Positions 32,201 to 44,822 of a stretch of DNA of 64,000 bases are shown piece by piece (the stretch's first letter is position 1; every line of letters begins with the position of its first letter). The notes beneath the pieces are model-generated. The model worked only from the letters and a program-made list of their open reading frames with translations. It was not told the origin of the DNA and ran no database searches. The stretch lies in the NCBI GenBank assembly GCA_030704615.1, contig CM060732.1, forward strand, positions 67,437,053 to 67,501,052, written 5' to 3'. Source of the DNA: Takakia lepidozioides. Its lineage: Eukaryota; Streptophyta; Takakiopsida; Takakiales; Takakiaceae. A program made the translations under genes and the position numbers.

Positions 32201-35200
32201 TAATATATTAAAAAAACTTTTTATCAGTCAGGTGTATCAATTTTATTTTTTTAATTAATTTTTTAATGTTTTTCAATTGGTGTATCAATTTGAATCCTGG
32301 GCAGTTATCTACCTATTTTCCTAATAACCGGCGTTTATCCGCAGAGTTAGGTTATTTATTTATTTTTCTTAACCGCCGCTGGCTAGTGGGGGTACATAAC
32401 CATACTCCTACGCTGGGGCTCAAAATTACGATGGGCCTTAATCTTAGAGTTCATATATATTCTTCCGGTGCTTCCACTTGATGTCCTTATCCATGTCCAC
32501 TAAGTTAGTGAGGGCCAGGGGCTAGGTGGCCGGTCACCAACAATCAGGAATGGGAGGCTTGAAGACGCCCCAATCTCCAACCCTCTAGCAAATGATGTCC
32601 CTCCAGTCCCGCATAGCATCGAACTCTTGAAGAATAATTCGTTTCTCTTGGGGACACTTGCAATAAAAAGTCAGAGGCCTTTCTTTCCTCAATCCAAGGA
32701 TTATAGAAGATTATACAAAGGACTAAGCTCACACAGGGGCGTACCAGTTTGCACATCTATTTTTCCAATTGTGCCAAATTGTGAGGGAGCGCAAGCTCGC
32801 CCAAACTTGGCAAGACTTCCAAATTTTACCAATCTGGAGATTTATCAAATTCAAATGCACATAATTTGCCTTAACCGATTTCCAACAATTGGAGTATAGA
32901 ATGTACGAACTCGGGATCAAACCAGGGATGCAAAGTTGTAGGCAAATATAGAACCTGATGTATACTACATCTTACACATAGAGGGGGGATCAGAGATTAG
33001 GGCATCAAGGGGGAAGAATATGTGAACCAATTTCCATAAAAAAAGAGAGATCGTAGCAGGCGAGTCTTAATCTAGACCTCTTTCCAAACAGCTAACCAAT
33101 TAGTATCCACAGGCGGTGCGTTCCCCCATTTCTAACGCGAGAGAGGAGAGAGAAGACTCCGGTCCAAGGACCGGTGTAACTAAGAGCCATTTCTAACGCC
33201 ATTTAACTCTAATTTTGAACATTTGCTCCCTAAACAAAACAGTTGAGACTGAAGGATAATGTGACGGTGAGCCTGTGATGCTTAAAGCTCCGCCTAGAGC
33301 TAAAGCCATAGCTGAACCTTCCAAATCTAAGAGATGGAAGCAAGAAATCGCAAGAAACAAATGGGAGCAATAGCAGTTCTCGCGAAAAACAAGCTACTGA
33401 TGCCGTCAATCACTAAGACATACCTTACAAAAGGCCAAGATCATACTTGAAATACAAGAACTCGGTGCAGGAGCCGAGACTTCGTTCTGCATTGCAGCGG
33501 CTGCACGTGGCTGGCGAGCTGTTCTACAGTGACACACGGAGGGCTGAAGAGAGATGCAGCAAGATGTGACAAACGACGATCCTACAAATCCCAAGAACGA
33601 TATGGCAGTTTTCTCTTTGCGCATAGGTGTGATTTGTTTCTCAAGCTGCACAGAGAGAGCAACAAGCAGGGAGACTGCTTGTTAAATCCTGTGCCATGGA
33701 AGAACCCGGAAGATAGCGGAGAACGTAAGATTCCTTGGTGATTCCATTCTTGACGACTTCAAGAATCCTCCGACTGCAGTTTTTGAAATGGGAAAAGGTT
33801 GTACAGGTTATTTTCCGGTTAATTTTCGGGCAATCCGGGCATGTTTCAAGAAAATTGACGTTGATAACGTGGCTACGAAACGTGTCGACAAAACGTGGCG
33901 ACAATGATGTGGCACTATGGCACCCTATTCCTGCTCTACGCGAAACTGGTTTCTGACTTTCGGTCGTCAATTTTATTTAAAGTAAACAATCATTGATGAT
34001 TTATGTTCATTAATTTTAATGATGCGGCCTATTAAATCACAAGTGTAAGCTAACAATATAACCTCAATATACTGTCCATTTAATAAATGGAATCGGTGGA
34101 CAGAATTTGACTCGTGGACGGAATATCCCATCCATCATCTAGGGTTGCTCGACAGCTCCGAGTACTCACTTCCGAGCTCCGAGCTCCTTGGGGATTGTGC
34201 AGGGGATATCGCAGCAGAGGATGCGGACCAAATCCAAGCGCAAGTGATTGAGGCGCGCTGATGTGCTGGATCTTTGGTCTTCCTTGGACACTGTCCGAAT
34301 CGGCAAATTCAGCGATGCGTGGGCCTCTTGCACCGAACATCTTCGTTGTGAGTTCTTGTTTATCTTTTGAAACCATTGGATGGATGACTAGAGCTGTGAA
34401 CCAGCATTGGCCAAGAGCAGCCAGATTTCTTTGCCGGTATCTCAGTACTATCGCCTTGCAAGGTTATCTGGATCCCTAGCAGCCATTGCGGATGTTATAA
34501 TTCTTTCAGTGCCATAACATGAAATTTACAAAGGCAGGCATCACAACTATTACTGCATTCACTATTTCTACTGACGCCTCTGAGAAAAGCAATCTGCGAG
34601 TCAGTGTAGGGTGAATCCGAAGAGTTCTGTGTTGGTTGCTTTGGTGCTTATACCAATACATGGACTTCTGATTACACTCACAGTTTTGTGAAACAGCAAA
34701 AAGGAGGGAATCTTTCCTTTAATCCTCTACCAAATTAGAGTTTTGATGTAGTTCTTCCATCATTTCCCTCATCAACCAAACGTTGTGGACAGTGAGGGGT
34801 ACAGGGAGAACACACTGTGATTGGACTGGCTACTGTCCAAAGATTCTTACCAGGACGAATGAGGGTTGCACATCACTAGCCACCTTAAGAACCCGACCGT
34901 AAGAGACAACGCACACAGCCACAATCGGCCAGCCACCTGGCAATCATTAAAAATGACGGTTATAGGAGCTTCTTGTGAGGGACAGGCGGTGTACCCACAC
35001 TGCTACAGTGAGAAAATTGGGCATCGTCTCTTTACTGCTCCAGTGAGATTTTTCTTCTTCGCGATCTTCCGTCTTCTGCTGCTGGAGGACTCTTTTCTCT
35101 ACCATCTTCCAGCTTCCTGCTGTGAGGCCTAAATGGAAACACAACGTCTTTCATCTCAGAATATCATGATGCCTCCAAACATGTCTGTCAAGCTGCTTCT

Positions 35201-35555
35201 GTCAAGTAAAATTTCATGACATCACTTCAATTTAGAGGTGAAGAATTCGGTACTCTGGACACAGCTAGGCAGCTCCTCTTTCTGACAGGGAAGTTCCAAC
35301 TAGTCCTAGGATCGCCACCCACCTGATAGCTGGGTGGTGGACAGTGGGTTTTTTGGGGGAAAGTAGTGTACCCACCACCAATCCTCATGTGCCTGGGCTA
35401 TTTGTCAATTGTGGATAGAGCAGAAGCGGTGGGATGCATAGGTAGTGCAGGGACTGTGCACTTATATACCAGCAGCAATTGTCAGGGACAAACTTTGAAG
35501 TAGACAGATATGCTCGGGCACAGAGTATGACAGATTATGAGTGATTTCTGACAAG
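32201..35555. other. Largely empty spacer upstream of NUDT14-like gene
   Basis: No confident gene. A minus-strand frame from about 33651 (Ser/Cys-rich, then AAAAMQNEVSAPAP, ending at donor-like TGTAAG|GTATGT near 33422) looks like a transit-peptide exon but no partner exon was found. 33137-33190 is a dispersed hairpin repeat. Frames at 34080-34376 and 34866-35132 show no motif. Confidence 0.35.
33137..33190 (+). repeat. Dispersed hairpin repeat, GAAGACTCCGG family
   Basis: GAGAGAAGACTCCGGTCC, AA, GGACCGGTGTAACTAAGAGCC: the CCGGTCC/GGACCGG stem is perfect. Other copies keep the flanks but change the stem on both sides. Confidence 0.6.
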
Positions 35556-38500
35556 ATGGTGATGGAGTGGCAGAAGGACCTGGGAATTGCGTTTCTTTCA
35601 GCAACGTCCGTTAACTCATTCAGGAACAATTTTGTGAAGCAAGCAAGGGGAGCTTTGGCCTTTCTAAGTAACAGCATTTCCCCCCCCACACAGAACACTA
35701 CTTTTGGAATTCAACAACGTTTCAACCAGGTATTGTCCAGTTGTAAGGTCCCAGAGTGGCGTATACGAGCGCCTATCTCCTCCACGGCTTATCAAGGGTC
35801 CCAGATGGGGTCTGCTGGTGAAGCTTACGGTAGTGGACCACCCTCACTTGATTTGGGTGGTAAGGCTGTTGAAGTTGCAGGAGCTTCGGGGGTGTCTGAG
35901 ACTGATGTCAGGCATGGTTTGCCCCCTCATCCTTATCTGACCCACCCCCTCAAATTTCTCCTCCCCTTAGCATGGTTTTTCATGGGCCAAATAACATCAT
36001 GTCTTTCTCCCCAGGTCAGGTGCTTTTCTTTGGCTGGTTTTTTCTTTCTCAATTTCTTCTGGCTTGATATCTCCACTACCAGTTGCACAGTGTCTCATTC
36101 AGAGAGGAAAATGAGATTTTTGGATAATGAGAGACCAGAGGTCACATGGGTCGGGGAGAGAAGGGAGTAAGAAAAAAACAAATCCGTTATGTCTCCAGAC
36201 CCAAGGGATACGGGAAAGGAAATGAAATGGTACGTTATGAGGTCGGTGGGAAGCTCATAGATAAAGAAACTTATAATATCCACAGATGGAGAGAGAGATT
36301 GTCTTTTGCTTGTAGGTTCTCTTCTCATTAGGAGGCCAATATGAGAAAGGAGTTATTGGTCTTTGTAATTGCAGGAAAGCTATCGAATCAAGTCCCTTCC
36401 AACGATGGTTGGAGAACATGAAGGGGCCAGCAGGCATTCTAATGCTGGGTGGTGCAGGGGGAGCCCGGTGCTCTCTTCGCCGAGTCCTCATCCAGGTATG
36501 CGCATGGTTTCCACTTTTCAGATTACCACACCACAACAACTGGTTTGCTTGCAGCATGTATCTGAAGGGTACGGTGATTATGCTACATTTGTTCCCTGTA
36601 TCGTAGCCTGCTCCTTGGGTTTTGATGATGTTGTATCTGATCTCGATAGCTACATGCATTGTCCCTGTGATATGTAGCCATATGCATGTGTAGCCAATGG
36701 CAATGTAGTTACATTGTTAATGAAGTATTGACTCGAGACATTAACATCACCCAAGAGAGCATCGTGTCCACTCTGGCAATGTGCTCTCTAAACATGCAGG
36801 AAGCCTTCCATGGGGGCCCAGACACACATACAGGCTGTTTCACTTTGATTTTTGCCTTGCAGATTATATCAAGGAGTGCTTTGAATCCTTGGACCCTTCA
36901 AGTACTCAAGGAATTTGACTCTATGAAGGGCTTTGTGGTGTGATGTTTGAGGAGCAGAGTGTAGACATGTTCGGGCAGCGCGTGGGCTTTGTTAAGTTCA
37001 AAGCCGAGGTGGTGGATGATGAGACAGGTGCTAAGGTAATCTCTTTGGATTATGGTGATGTAGAATATACGAGTATACAGAATTCCTGTGGACTGTTCCC
37101 TGTGAACATTGGCTTGGAGGAACCCTCACGCACATGGTCCCTCCCTCTTGGAATTTGTGTTGAGTTTAAAGGAGCAGTAAGGTTGAAGTTACTCTCCAAT
37201 AGAGCTAATGACATATGCTTAAAAGGATAAGTTGAGTTTCAAGATTACATCACGTTAGGAAGCATATTGTTGACTCCAGCCCTGCTAGTGTAGCCCTAGA
37301 GTTACAACAAGTCTGGTTAATATCACGCGTAGTATTAAATTTTCCAGAACTTTTGATTCTAGCACCTCTCATATTTTGTGGTGGGGAACCAGTTGCCAGG
37401 TATAATATTTGCAAGGGGTGGAGCTGTTGGCATTTTGATGCTCTTGGAGTGTGAGGGCGAGAAGTATGCAGTTCTCACTGAACAGGTCTGCTCAGCTCAA
37501 TTTACATTTAGGGTTAGGGTAAACCACAATGTTGCATATGGGGTGGATTATCAGAGCTGTGGTAGATCCGTAACAAGATTTTCATCCATCTGACAAGGTT
37601 CTATGGCAGAATGGGAGCTGTAATTTGGGATCCTTGCGGCGATCTTTTAATTAAGGCCACCAGGAGGGGTTTTGTGTCATGTTAATCTTGATGATGTCGA
37701 CAAATGCAAAAAGTTGTACTTGAATGATAATGTTTTCAACTCCTGTGCACAGGCAAGGGTTCCAGTAGGGCGGACCATTCTGGAGCTTCCTGCTGGCATG
37801 CTGGATGATGATGCCGGGGACTTTGTTGGAACCGCTGCCCGAGAGGTAAGGTGTTCTTTTGTTTCCTCCCCACAGACTGCTGTCCTTCTTTTCCACAAAT
37901 CTTACTGGTTAGAATTTAAAGTCTGCAAGGTGGGTGATGAAGTACTTTGGTTGGGACTTGGGACTCAGTAGGTGGAAGAAGAAGTGGGCATTCACATCAA
38001 AACTTCAGAGCTTGTTGATCTTACAGCTCTGTTGGACGAGTCAACTGGTCGCAAAATGTTCCCCTCACCGGTATCTTCTATCCTCTTTGATATGGCTTCG
38101 TGTGTTCAACTCTCTCTGCTCTTAGTATGCTCTGGCCAATGGTACAAGATCGTCGTACGAGCGATCATGAGTTCAAAGCTGTTGGATGTCACCCATTATA
38201 GCCAACCCAGCTATAAAAGGATACCTAATGTGTGGGTATCTGGGGTCGTTCGAGTCCTTGGGGGAAGTTTGGGCAACTGCCGGTCACGGCCCTTAGAAGG
38301 TGTGCACCTTCCAAACTGAAGGCAGTAGTCCTTCTGGGTGAAGAGACACCATAATTTATGCTCGCTGTGGCAGGTGTCAACCTTTTCTTGGTACGGCCAA
38401 GCCATTATTTGGCAGGTGGCAAGGGTTCTTCAATCTCTTATATGTTAACGCTCAGTGTGGTATTGGCCTGACAAGTGGAAGTGGCTGGCTGACAAAATGA

Positions 38501-39544
38501 AAAAGAGAAAGTTAGTGTTTGTGTTGTATGGTGTGCTGACCTTTCTTGTTTTGTCTAGATCCATGTCACAGCTGTATATTGTTTTGACTTTGTGGTTTTG
38601 TGTATCAAACAGGGTGGAAGTGATGAAGATATTTCATTGCTTTTGTATCGCAGTCAGGTTGACCGAAAGGTGAGTCACAATTTGCAGAATCCTACTTTGT
38701 GTGTGCTCAATTTGTGCTCAATGCCACAATTTGGCTAAAGAGTTCACCACTGTGCTATGAGCCCTCTAGGCCTCCTTAATCAACAAAGCCTTCCTTGCAG
38801 GTTACTTTTAAGTCGGTATTAGTACCCTCTATGCAGGTTGTATGATCAAGAGTACTGGATTTTTCAGTTGCTTATTCCCTGATTACTAGTGGGTCATGGA
38901 ATGTATGATGCCAGCATTAGAGAATAAAGGAATGATGATCCAATCAATCATCACTCACAGATTTGCAGCCAAAGAGGAGATCTTAATTTCACTACTGAAG
39001 GATACAGCCCATTTTGGTAGTAAACCACTGACCAGCTGCCTGAGTTGAGAGAGAATGGCGCCTCGTCCTAAGCATTCAGCACTTCCATTCTTTCAACTCT
39101 ATTAAGTTTCTTTTGGATGTTCTCATTGAAGTACTAGAGTCTATAGTGAATGGTCTTTTTTTGTTCTGCAATGAATTGTCATATTGCCATAACTGTTTGT
39201 TTGCATGTTATGGACTCATTTCTCCAGCTTGTTGGTGTAAAAATGAGTGGTTGATGCGAACAGGCAGAACTAAGTACTTATATTCTGCTGAAACAGTATT
39301 TTAAAGTAGCAATGTAGTGTAATGACCCCTTAGATTGGACATATTTTGGCAGGTGATAGAATCATTACGAGGACAACAGACAGGCCTGCAGGAGCATGGA
39401 GAGCTGATCAAGGTGCACGTAGTACCTTACCACACCCTTTGGCGCTCCACACCTGACTCCAAGGCTTTGGCTGCCGTTGCCATTTATGAGATGGCTTTAC
39501 GGTTGAACCTTCTTCCGCCTGCTCCTAATGTCCTGCCTCATTAG
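35556..39544 (+). CDS. NUDT14: Nudix hydrolase, NUDT14 type (ADP-sugar pyrophosphatase)
   Basis: Eight exons join in phase to 362 residues: 35556-35911, 36375-36495, 36958-37035, 37393-37485, 37753-37845, 37972-38070, 38613-38669, 39353-39544. Arabidopsis NUDT14, a plastid enzyme that hydrolyses ADP-glucose and ADP-ribose, has 309. Conserved blocks follow its order: GGKAVEVAGASGVSETDVR, KAIESSPFQRWLENM, SVDMFGQRVGFVKFKAEV, PGIIFARGGAV, GEKYAVLTEQ, ARVPVGRTILELPAG, the Nudix box GMLDDDAGDFVGTA..REVEEEVGI (231-254, catalytic Glu in REVEEE), then FPSPGGSDED and ALAAVAIYEM. The box lacks the canonical GX5E glutamate, having the DDDAGDF form of this subfamily. Roughly 90 residues before the first block are Ser/Asn/Arg-rich and fit a plastid leader. 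Start: first ATG, 35556. Intron 1 appears to begin with GC (CAG|GCATGG), since only that joint keeps DVR-KAIESS in frame. Confidence 0.9.
38192..38360 (+). mobile_element. SINE-like element in NUDT14 intron 6 (copy 2)
   Basis: A-box-like TAGCCAACCCAG (38199) and B-box-like CGTTCGAGTCC (38247-38257) are 48 bases apart, close to tRNA spacing. The body AAGGTGTGCACCTTCC, GAAGGCAGTAGTCC and GTGAAGAGACACCATAA is shared, inverted, with 5200-5346. Lies entirely inside intron 6 (38071-38612), so it does not disturb the protein. Confidence 0.5.
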
Positions 39545-41047
39545 AGTCTGTGCTGCCTCATCAGATGTGTGTCATTGTGGAGTCAAAGCACTTTCCTTTG
39601 TCAACAAAGTTTTTGGTTGGAAAGTTGAAGAGTGCAAGAAAATGAGAACTGGTCACCTTATTATGTCCTACAGACACCCAACAGGTGCATGGATGAAGCT
39701 ATAGTTCTGTTCCGTTTGGTGGGGTGAAGAGGTATATTTACTGTTCTGTTTTTTTGCGACCTATGGGATTTTTACACCTGGGACAGGGGATTCATTAATG
39801 ATTTTGAGTGCTGGCTATCAGGATCTCAGAAGTATTGCTGGATCTGCTATTTTAACACATGAGGAAAAAGGAATACAGTGGGGGAGAGGGGGGGGGGAAG
39901 CAGTAGAAGAAAAACACAGATGGTAAGCTCGAAGCAGGGTTCATTGATTTCAATCCACCTACTAAACAAAATAATAGTCGATCTATCATACTTTTCTTGC
40001 AGTTATCCATAAGATCTGCCACAGAAACAAACATCAATTAACAGCTGCTTGTAATCTTGAACATACCTGAAGCTAAGCTGCCGAGGAGTCGCTATCACTT
40101 TAATAAGCCTCGCACTTCCGAAGGGTCTTGATTAGCACCAGGCAGCCTCCCTCTATATCAATCTCAACACCCACCACAGCGCTCGCCATTGCTGCCAGCA
40201 GGATAACTCAAAATTGCCTTCATCGTCGTCCTCAACACACACACATGTAAAATCCTACAGGTTTTTTCCCTTTGTATTTGGAAGGACGTTTTTTGACGGA
40301 GTATCCTGTTAACGGCGGGCAATGACTTTATGCGTAAGGTCCCTTGGGCGGGGGATCTTAGATCTTACGCCCAGTCATCTTTTCTTCTCTTAAATTCCTT
40401 TCTCTTTAAGTAACCTCATGTCTTTATGCAGGGGAAGCCCCCCTACCTCGGGCCCACGTTGGTGTTGGGGTTGCACATAGCGCGGTGAGCCCTCGCAGGG
40501 AAGACTTCCCATATACACGACAAGACAGAGGAAAGAGTGAGGAAGAGAAGGGAGGTGTGTGAGATCCATGTGAGGATGTCATCGTAATAGAGTGCGGCAG
40601 GAACCACCCTTGGGAGCATTTCTCGGTTGATCTCTGGACAGGTCTGCGCCACCATTTGGACGGAATATTCCATGGATATTCGTATTGTTGATGTCGTTGC
40701 AGTGGATTCATTGATACATTATACGGACGTGGATGGGACAGGCTCGAGCAGTGCAGAAGAGTTACAGGCTCAACAATCTTCATGAATGCGGTTCACAGTC
40801 CTGCAGGTAGTGAAATAGATAGAGGGTGGTATCTCGGAACAAATTCGTTCGTTCAACTAGTCGATTGATGGCTCCAGCAACGTATGCGATCGGCCCAACG
40901 GCATCGGAAACTGCAAGTACGATGCTGGACTGCAATAAATGAGTTATTCTTGACCGGAGAGAGATAATCTCTCTAGAGCTTCACCTCCCAGTTTGGTTGA
41001 GTTTGGTTTGTCAATACTTCATAGCTAAAGTGGTAGACTTGGGACGT
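39545..41047. other. 3' flank of NUDT14-like gene; no gene seen
   Basis: Contains G-rich GGGGAGAGGGGGGGG near 39881-39898 and a hairpin-like block GCGTAAGGTCCCTTGGGCGGG..CTTACGCCC (40331-40373). Minus-strand frames at 40424-40783 and 40443-40673 overlap and show no motif. Confidence 0.4.
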
Positions 41048-41813
41048 ACGAAGCAGCACACAGGGTAGCAGCAAAATGCAGATGCCATAACTCTCACCCG
41101 CGAGCTCAGAAGCATGAGGAGTGCTGCTGACGGCAGAAGAGATACACTAGGGCCATGCCCGATTTTTCATCCGTGCAGGATGAGTAATCAACACTACTTT
41201 TTTCGAAACCCGACGGATGTCATCCGTTAGCTAGGTTTAAACAGTAGGTTATAGGGTAGGGGTAAGGGTTTCATTCCTTAATTAGCCGTAATTAATTATT
41301 AAACAACAGTCCAGGGCCATCATAGGCTGCATATTTCATCCGGTTCTGATGAAAAAGTTAGTAAGTTCATCCAGATGGAGAAGGTTCGTCAGTAGGATGG
41401 AAAAACAATACATAATATCCAAGGCTACGGTTTCACATCCTAAACAGGTAATTCAACATCCCAAAAAAAAATGCCTCATCCAGTACAGAAAAAAGCCATG
41501 GAAGAGGAATAAACGAATTAATATCCCGGTATTTTTTATCATGGAAAAAATTAAATATAGGATGCCAGTGTCAACCCCTACAGAGGTAATTCCTCATTCT
41601 CACTCATCTGGTATGGATGAAAGTCAATAAAAGAGGAATGAAAAAAATCATAGACTCAATTTAGAGTAGTGTCCACCCAGGTAATTCATCCGGTATGGAT
41701 AAAAAATCGTTATAGGGCGGGTGAAAACACTGTTTAGAGTCCATCCGGTATAGATGGAAAAACAGGAAAAAAAACTGATAAAACCGGCCAATTCCAAGGA
41801 GGGAGGGAGAGAG
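41048..41813 (+). repeat. Direct repeat, upstream copy (about 766 bp)
   Basis: Begins ACGAAGCAGCACACA and ends in GGAGGGAGGGAGAGAG. Repeats at 42641-43411 with roughly 97% identity by eye. Contains short palindromes around CATCCGGTATGGATG and no gene. Confidence 0.85.
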
Positions 41814-42640
41814 AACCAACACTGTTTTCCAGGAGGTTTATGCCAGGTTTTGCAAATAAAATCTCACTATGCTGATCCATTCCACACAAAATCGAGGCCT
41901 GAAAGAGGCCTATTATTGCCTTATCAGATTGCCATCTTTAAAAACAGGGTCTCCTCTTCCTTAGAACCAAACAGCCTTTGATGCCTTACCCATAAACCAT
42001 AACTCCTCTTTAAGGCCAGAACTGTACCTAGCTTATTAATCCACAGGCAATGCTGTCAAAGATTCAAGACAAGGTAAAATAAGCATCAGCATGCCAAACC
42101 AGGAACAAGCGGGCCGAAATCAGGGCTGCAGGCAGCAACCAAGTAAAGACGCCATACACACTAGGTTCCCTTTGCCCACATCCTGCAAGCTCAAGAGAAT
42201 TCAAAACAAGTAGGGATCCTCACCTGGTCCCATCACAAGCCCCCACAAAAACCAATAGGTTAGTGAGGATTGTGGAACTCCAGGTGAATTACAGACCCCC
42301 ACACTTGTCATCGATGTCAACTAAGAACCTCAAAAACAAGAGAGAAAGACATAAAGCAAAAGGAACCCTAATCACCAAAAGCACCTTGAGCGATGAGGGA
42401 AGATAATTGTGCGCCATCGCCATCAGCAAGCCACCTCCAGCACAGTTAAGGAGAAGTGAAGCATACAAGTATCCTTACTAGGTTTAAGAAGGTGAGAGAG
42501 ATACTTCCCAACACGAGCGCTGCCGCGAAACATAAAAGCCAAAGGAAGGAAAGAGACGATACATTCACAGCATTGTCTCCCGCCTGTGAGAAGAGACAAA
42601 ACACCGCCATTGCGCATCCCCAGGAGCTCGTCCAGCATGA
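41814..42640. other. Unique spacer between the direct repeats
   Basis: 827 bp without transposon protein motifs or a credible reading frame. Not flanked by primer-binding or polypurine-like signals that I can see, so an LTR element is not established. Confidence 0.45.
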
Positions 42641-43411
42641 ACGAAGCAGCACACAAGGTAGCAGCAAAATGCAGATGCCATAACTCACCCCGCGAGCTCA
42701 GAAGCACAAGGAGTGCTGCTGACGGCAGGAGAGACACGCTAGGGCCATGCCCGATTTTTCATCCGTGCAGGATGAGTAATCAACACTACTTTTTTCGAAA
42801 CCCGACGGATGTCATCCGTTAGCTAGGTTTAAACAGCAGGTTATAGGGTAGGGGTAAGGGTTTCATTCCTTAATTAGCCGTAATTAATTATTAAACAACA
42901 GTCCAGGGCCATCATAGGCTGCATATTTCATCCGGTTCTGATGAAAAAGTTAGTAAGTTCATCCAGATGGAGAAGGTTCGTCAGTAGGATGGAAAAACAA
43001 TACATAATATCCAAGGCTACGGTTTCACATCCTAACAGGTAATTCAACATCCCAAAAAAAAATGCCTCATCCAGTACAGAAAAAAGCCATGGAAGAGGAA
43101 TAAACGAATTAATATCCCGGTATTTTTCATCATGGAAAAAATTAAATATAGGATGCCAGTGTCAACCCCTACAGAGGTAATTCCTCATTCTCACTCATCT
43201 GGTATGGATGAAAGTCAATAACAGAGGAATGAAAAAATCATAGACTCAGTTTAGAGCAGTGTCCACCCAGGTATTTCATCCGGTATGGATAAAAAATCGT
43301 TATAGGGCGGGTGAAAACACTGTTTAGAGTCCATCCGGTATAGATGGAAAAACAGGAAAAAAACTGATAAAACCGGCCAATTCCAAGGAGGGAGGGAGGG
43401 AGGGAGAGAGA
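42641..43411 (+). repeat. Direct repeat, downstream copy (about 770 bp)
   Basis: Begins ACGAAGCAGCACACA like the first copy. Differences include ACTCACCCCGCG for ACTCTCACCCGCG, shorter A runs and a longer GGGA run at the end. Offset to copy 1 is about 1593-1597 bp. Confidence 0.85.
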
Positions 43412-43420
43412 GGGAGACAT

Positions 43421-43505
43421 CAGGGGGCAACAAAGAAAATAAAAGAAGGTGGGGGGAGTGACTCCCCCCCCACATTTTTTTTTTTTCTTTGTTGCCCCCT
43501 CTCTT
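43421..43505. repeat. 85-bp palindrome (GGGGGCAACAAAGAAAA arms)
   Basis: AGGGGGCAACAAAGAAAA on the left is mirrored by TTTTTTCTTTGTTGCCCCCT on the right, and GGTGGGGGGAGTGACTCCCCCCCC forms the tip. A single right arm recurs at 54442-54475 (CCCCGGGTTTTTTTTCTTTG, TTGCCCCCTCC). Looks like terminal inverted repeats of an element reduced to its ends. Confidence 0.7.
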
Positions 43506-44364
43506 GGGGAAATAAAAGGGACAGATCCTACCTCTATCAGGGGCTAACGTTGGTAGTAAGACTTACTCTCACATATAGAATTAATCTAGGTTTTCCAGAT
43601 ATCCTCTACAAATCCCTTCACACAAGCATTAATCTGCTGTATGTGAATTGCCCAAAAACTAGGCCTCAGAAGGGGCTGGGCTTTTGGCTCAGCCTCGACA
43701 CTTTCAAAGTTAGTAAACAGAGGTACATGCACAATTCCCTTGATAGATTTGAAGAGAGCGTCTCTTTGGTGAGAGAACCCCGGACAGTGTATCATCATCT
43801 CTACTTCTGTTTGCTTATCAAAGGAAGGCTTCCCGCCCCGAGTTTAAATTTCAGTCTAGTGTCGAAAGTGGGTAGACCCTTTAGGTCATCCAAGATGACC
43901 TCCCCCATGTCATAGACTGGAAACAAGTTCAGGGAAGTTTTTTGCCTAACTTCATTTTCATCAAACAATCTCATGGCAACAGACATGGTTGGACACTACA
44001 GCCTCTAAGTCATATTTATCCAGCAGGGTGAAGATTTGCGGTTCGAGTCCTTGAGAATCTCTTCTACTGTCTTCTAGTGCCAGTGTTTGATAGATCGGTG
44101 GGCGGTCCTGTTTCCAAGATATAGAGTCGGTTAACTTAGGATATCTGGTGTTGGACATATACTGCAGCTGACTCCACCATCTGACCTTAAACTCATCTCG
44201 TCGGGAGCTTAAAAGAGAGGGAGAGAGAGGGAAGATACTCATGTCATGTCAAGACATGGACAAGACCCACTAGGTCATTGTCAATTAAAGACATAAACAA
44301 CCCATAAACATGGCACCATCTAACACTTCCATTCTTGTCTGCTGCAGCATGTTCAAATTCCTAT

Positions 44365-44822
44365 AAGTAACCCAAGACATGCACCATGCAAGGCTCCTTG
44401 GGTAGGTAAGAACAGCGGCGCCCTGCTACAGATTCAAGGTATGTTCATACAAGCACCTTGAAGGACCAGCCTACAATTTACCAAATTTCAAACATGCAAC
44501 CAAATAATCTTCTTGGGCATGACAAAACATATTGCAACTTCACTCTTTGCCATTTGTAAGTACCCCAAGACATGCATCATGCAAAGCTCATTGGGTAGGT
44601 AAGAACAGGCTGTTCTACTACAGATTTAGGATATGTTCATACAGGTACCTTGAAGGACCAGCCTGCAATTAATCAGATTTCAAGCATGTAACCAAGTAAA
44701 CTTCTTGGGCACGACAAAACATATTGCAGCTTCACTCTTTGCCATTTGTAAGTATCCCAAGACATGCAGCATGCAAGGCCTCTTGGGTAGGTAAGCCATA
44801 CTACAGATTCAAGACATGTATA
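44365..44822 (+). repeat. Tandem repeat, 192-bp period, about 2.4 copies
   Basis: Units start at 44365, 44558 and 44750 (AAGTA.CCCAAGACATGCA). All share GGGTAGGTAAG, CTACAGATT.A, TATGTTCATACA, ACCTTGAAGGACCAGCCT and CTTCTTGGGCA.GACAAAACA. The third is cut off by ACACGACGAGAACGCC, after which the sequence is unlike the repeat. Confidence 0.85.

Noticed and set aside
33406-33651. Plastid-targeted gene start on the minus strand
   Set aside because: Leader-like composition and a donor exist, but no downstream exon with a matching phase or domain could be found.
41048-43411. LTR retrotransposon
   Set aside because: No TG/CA ends, no target duplication, no gag/pol or primer-binding site; kept only as direct repeats.
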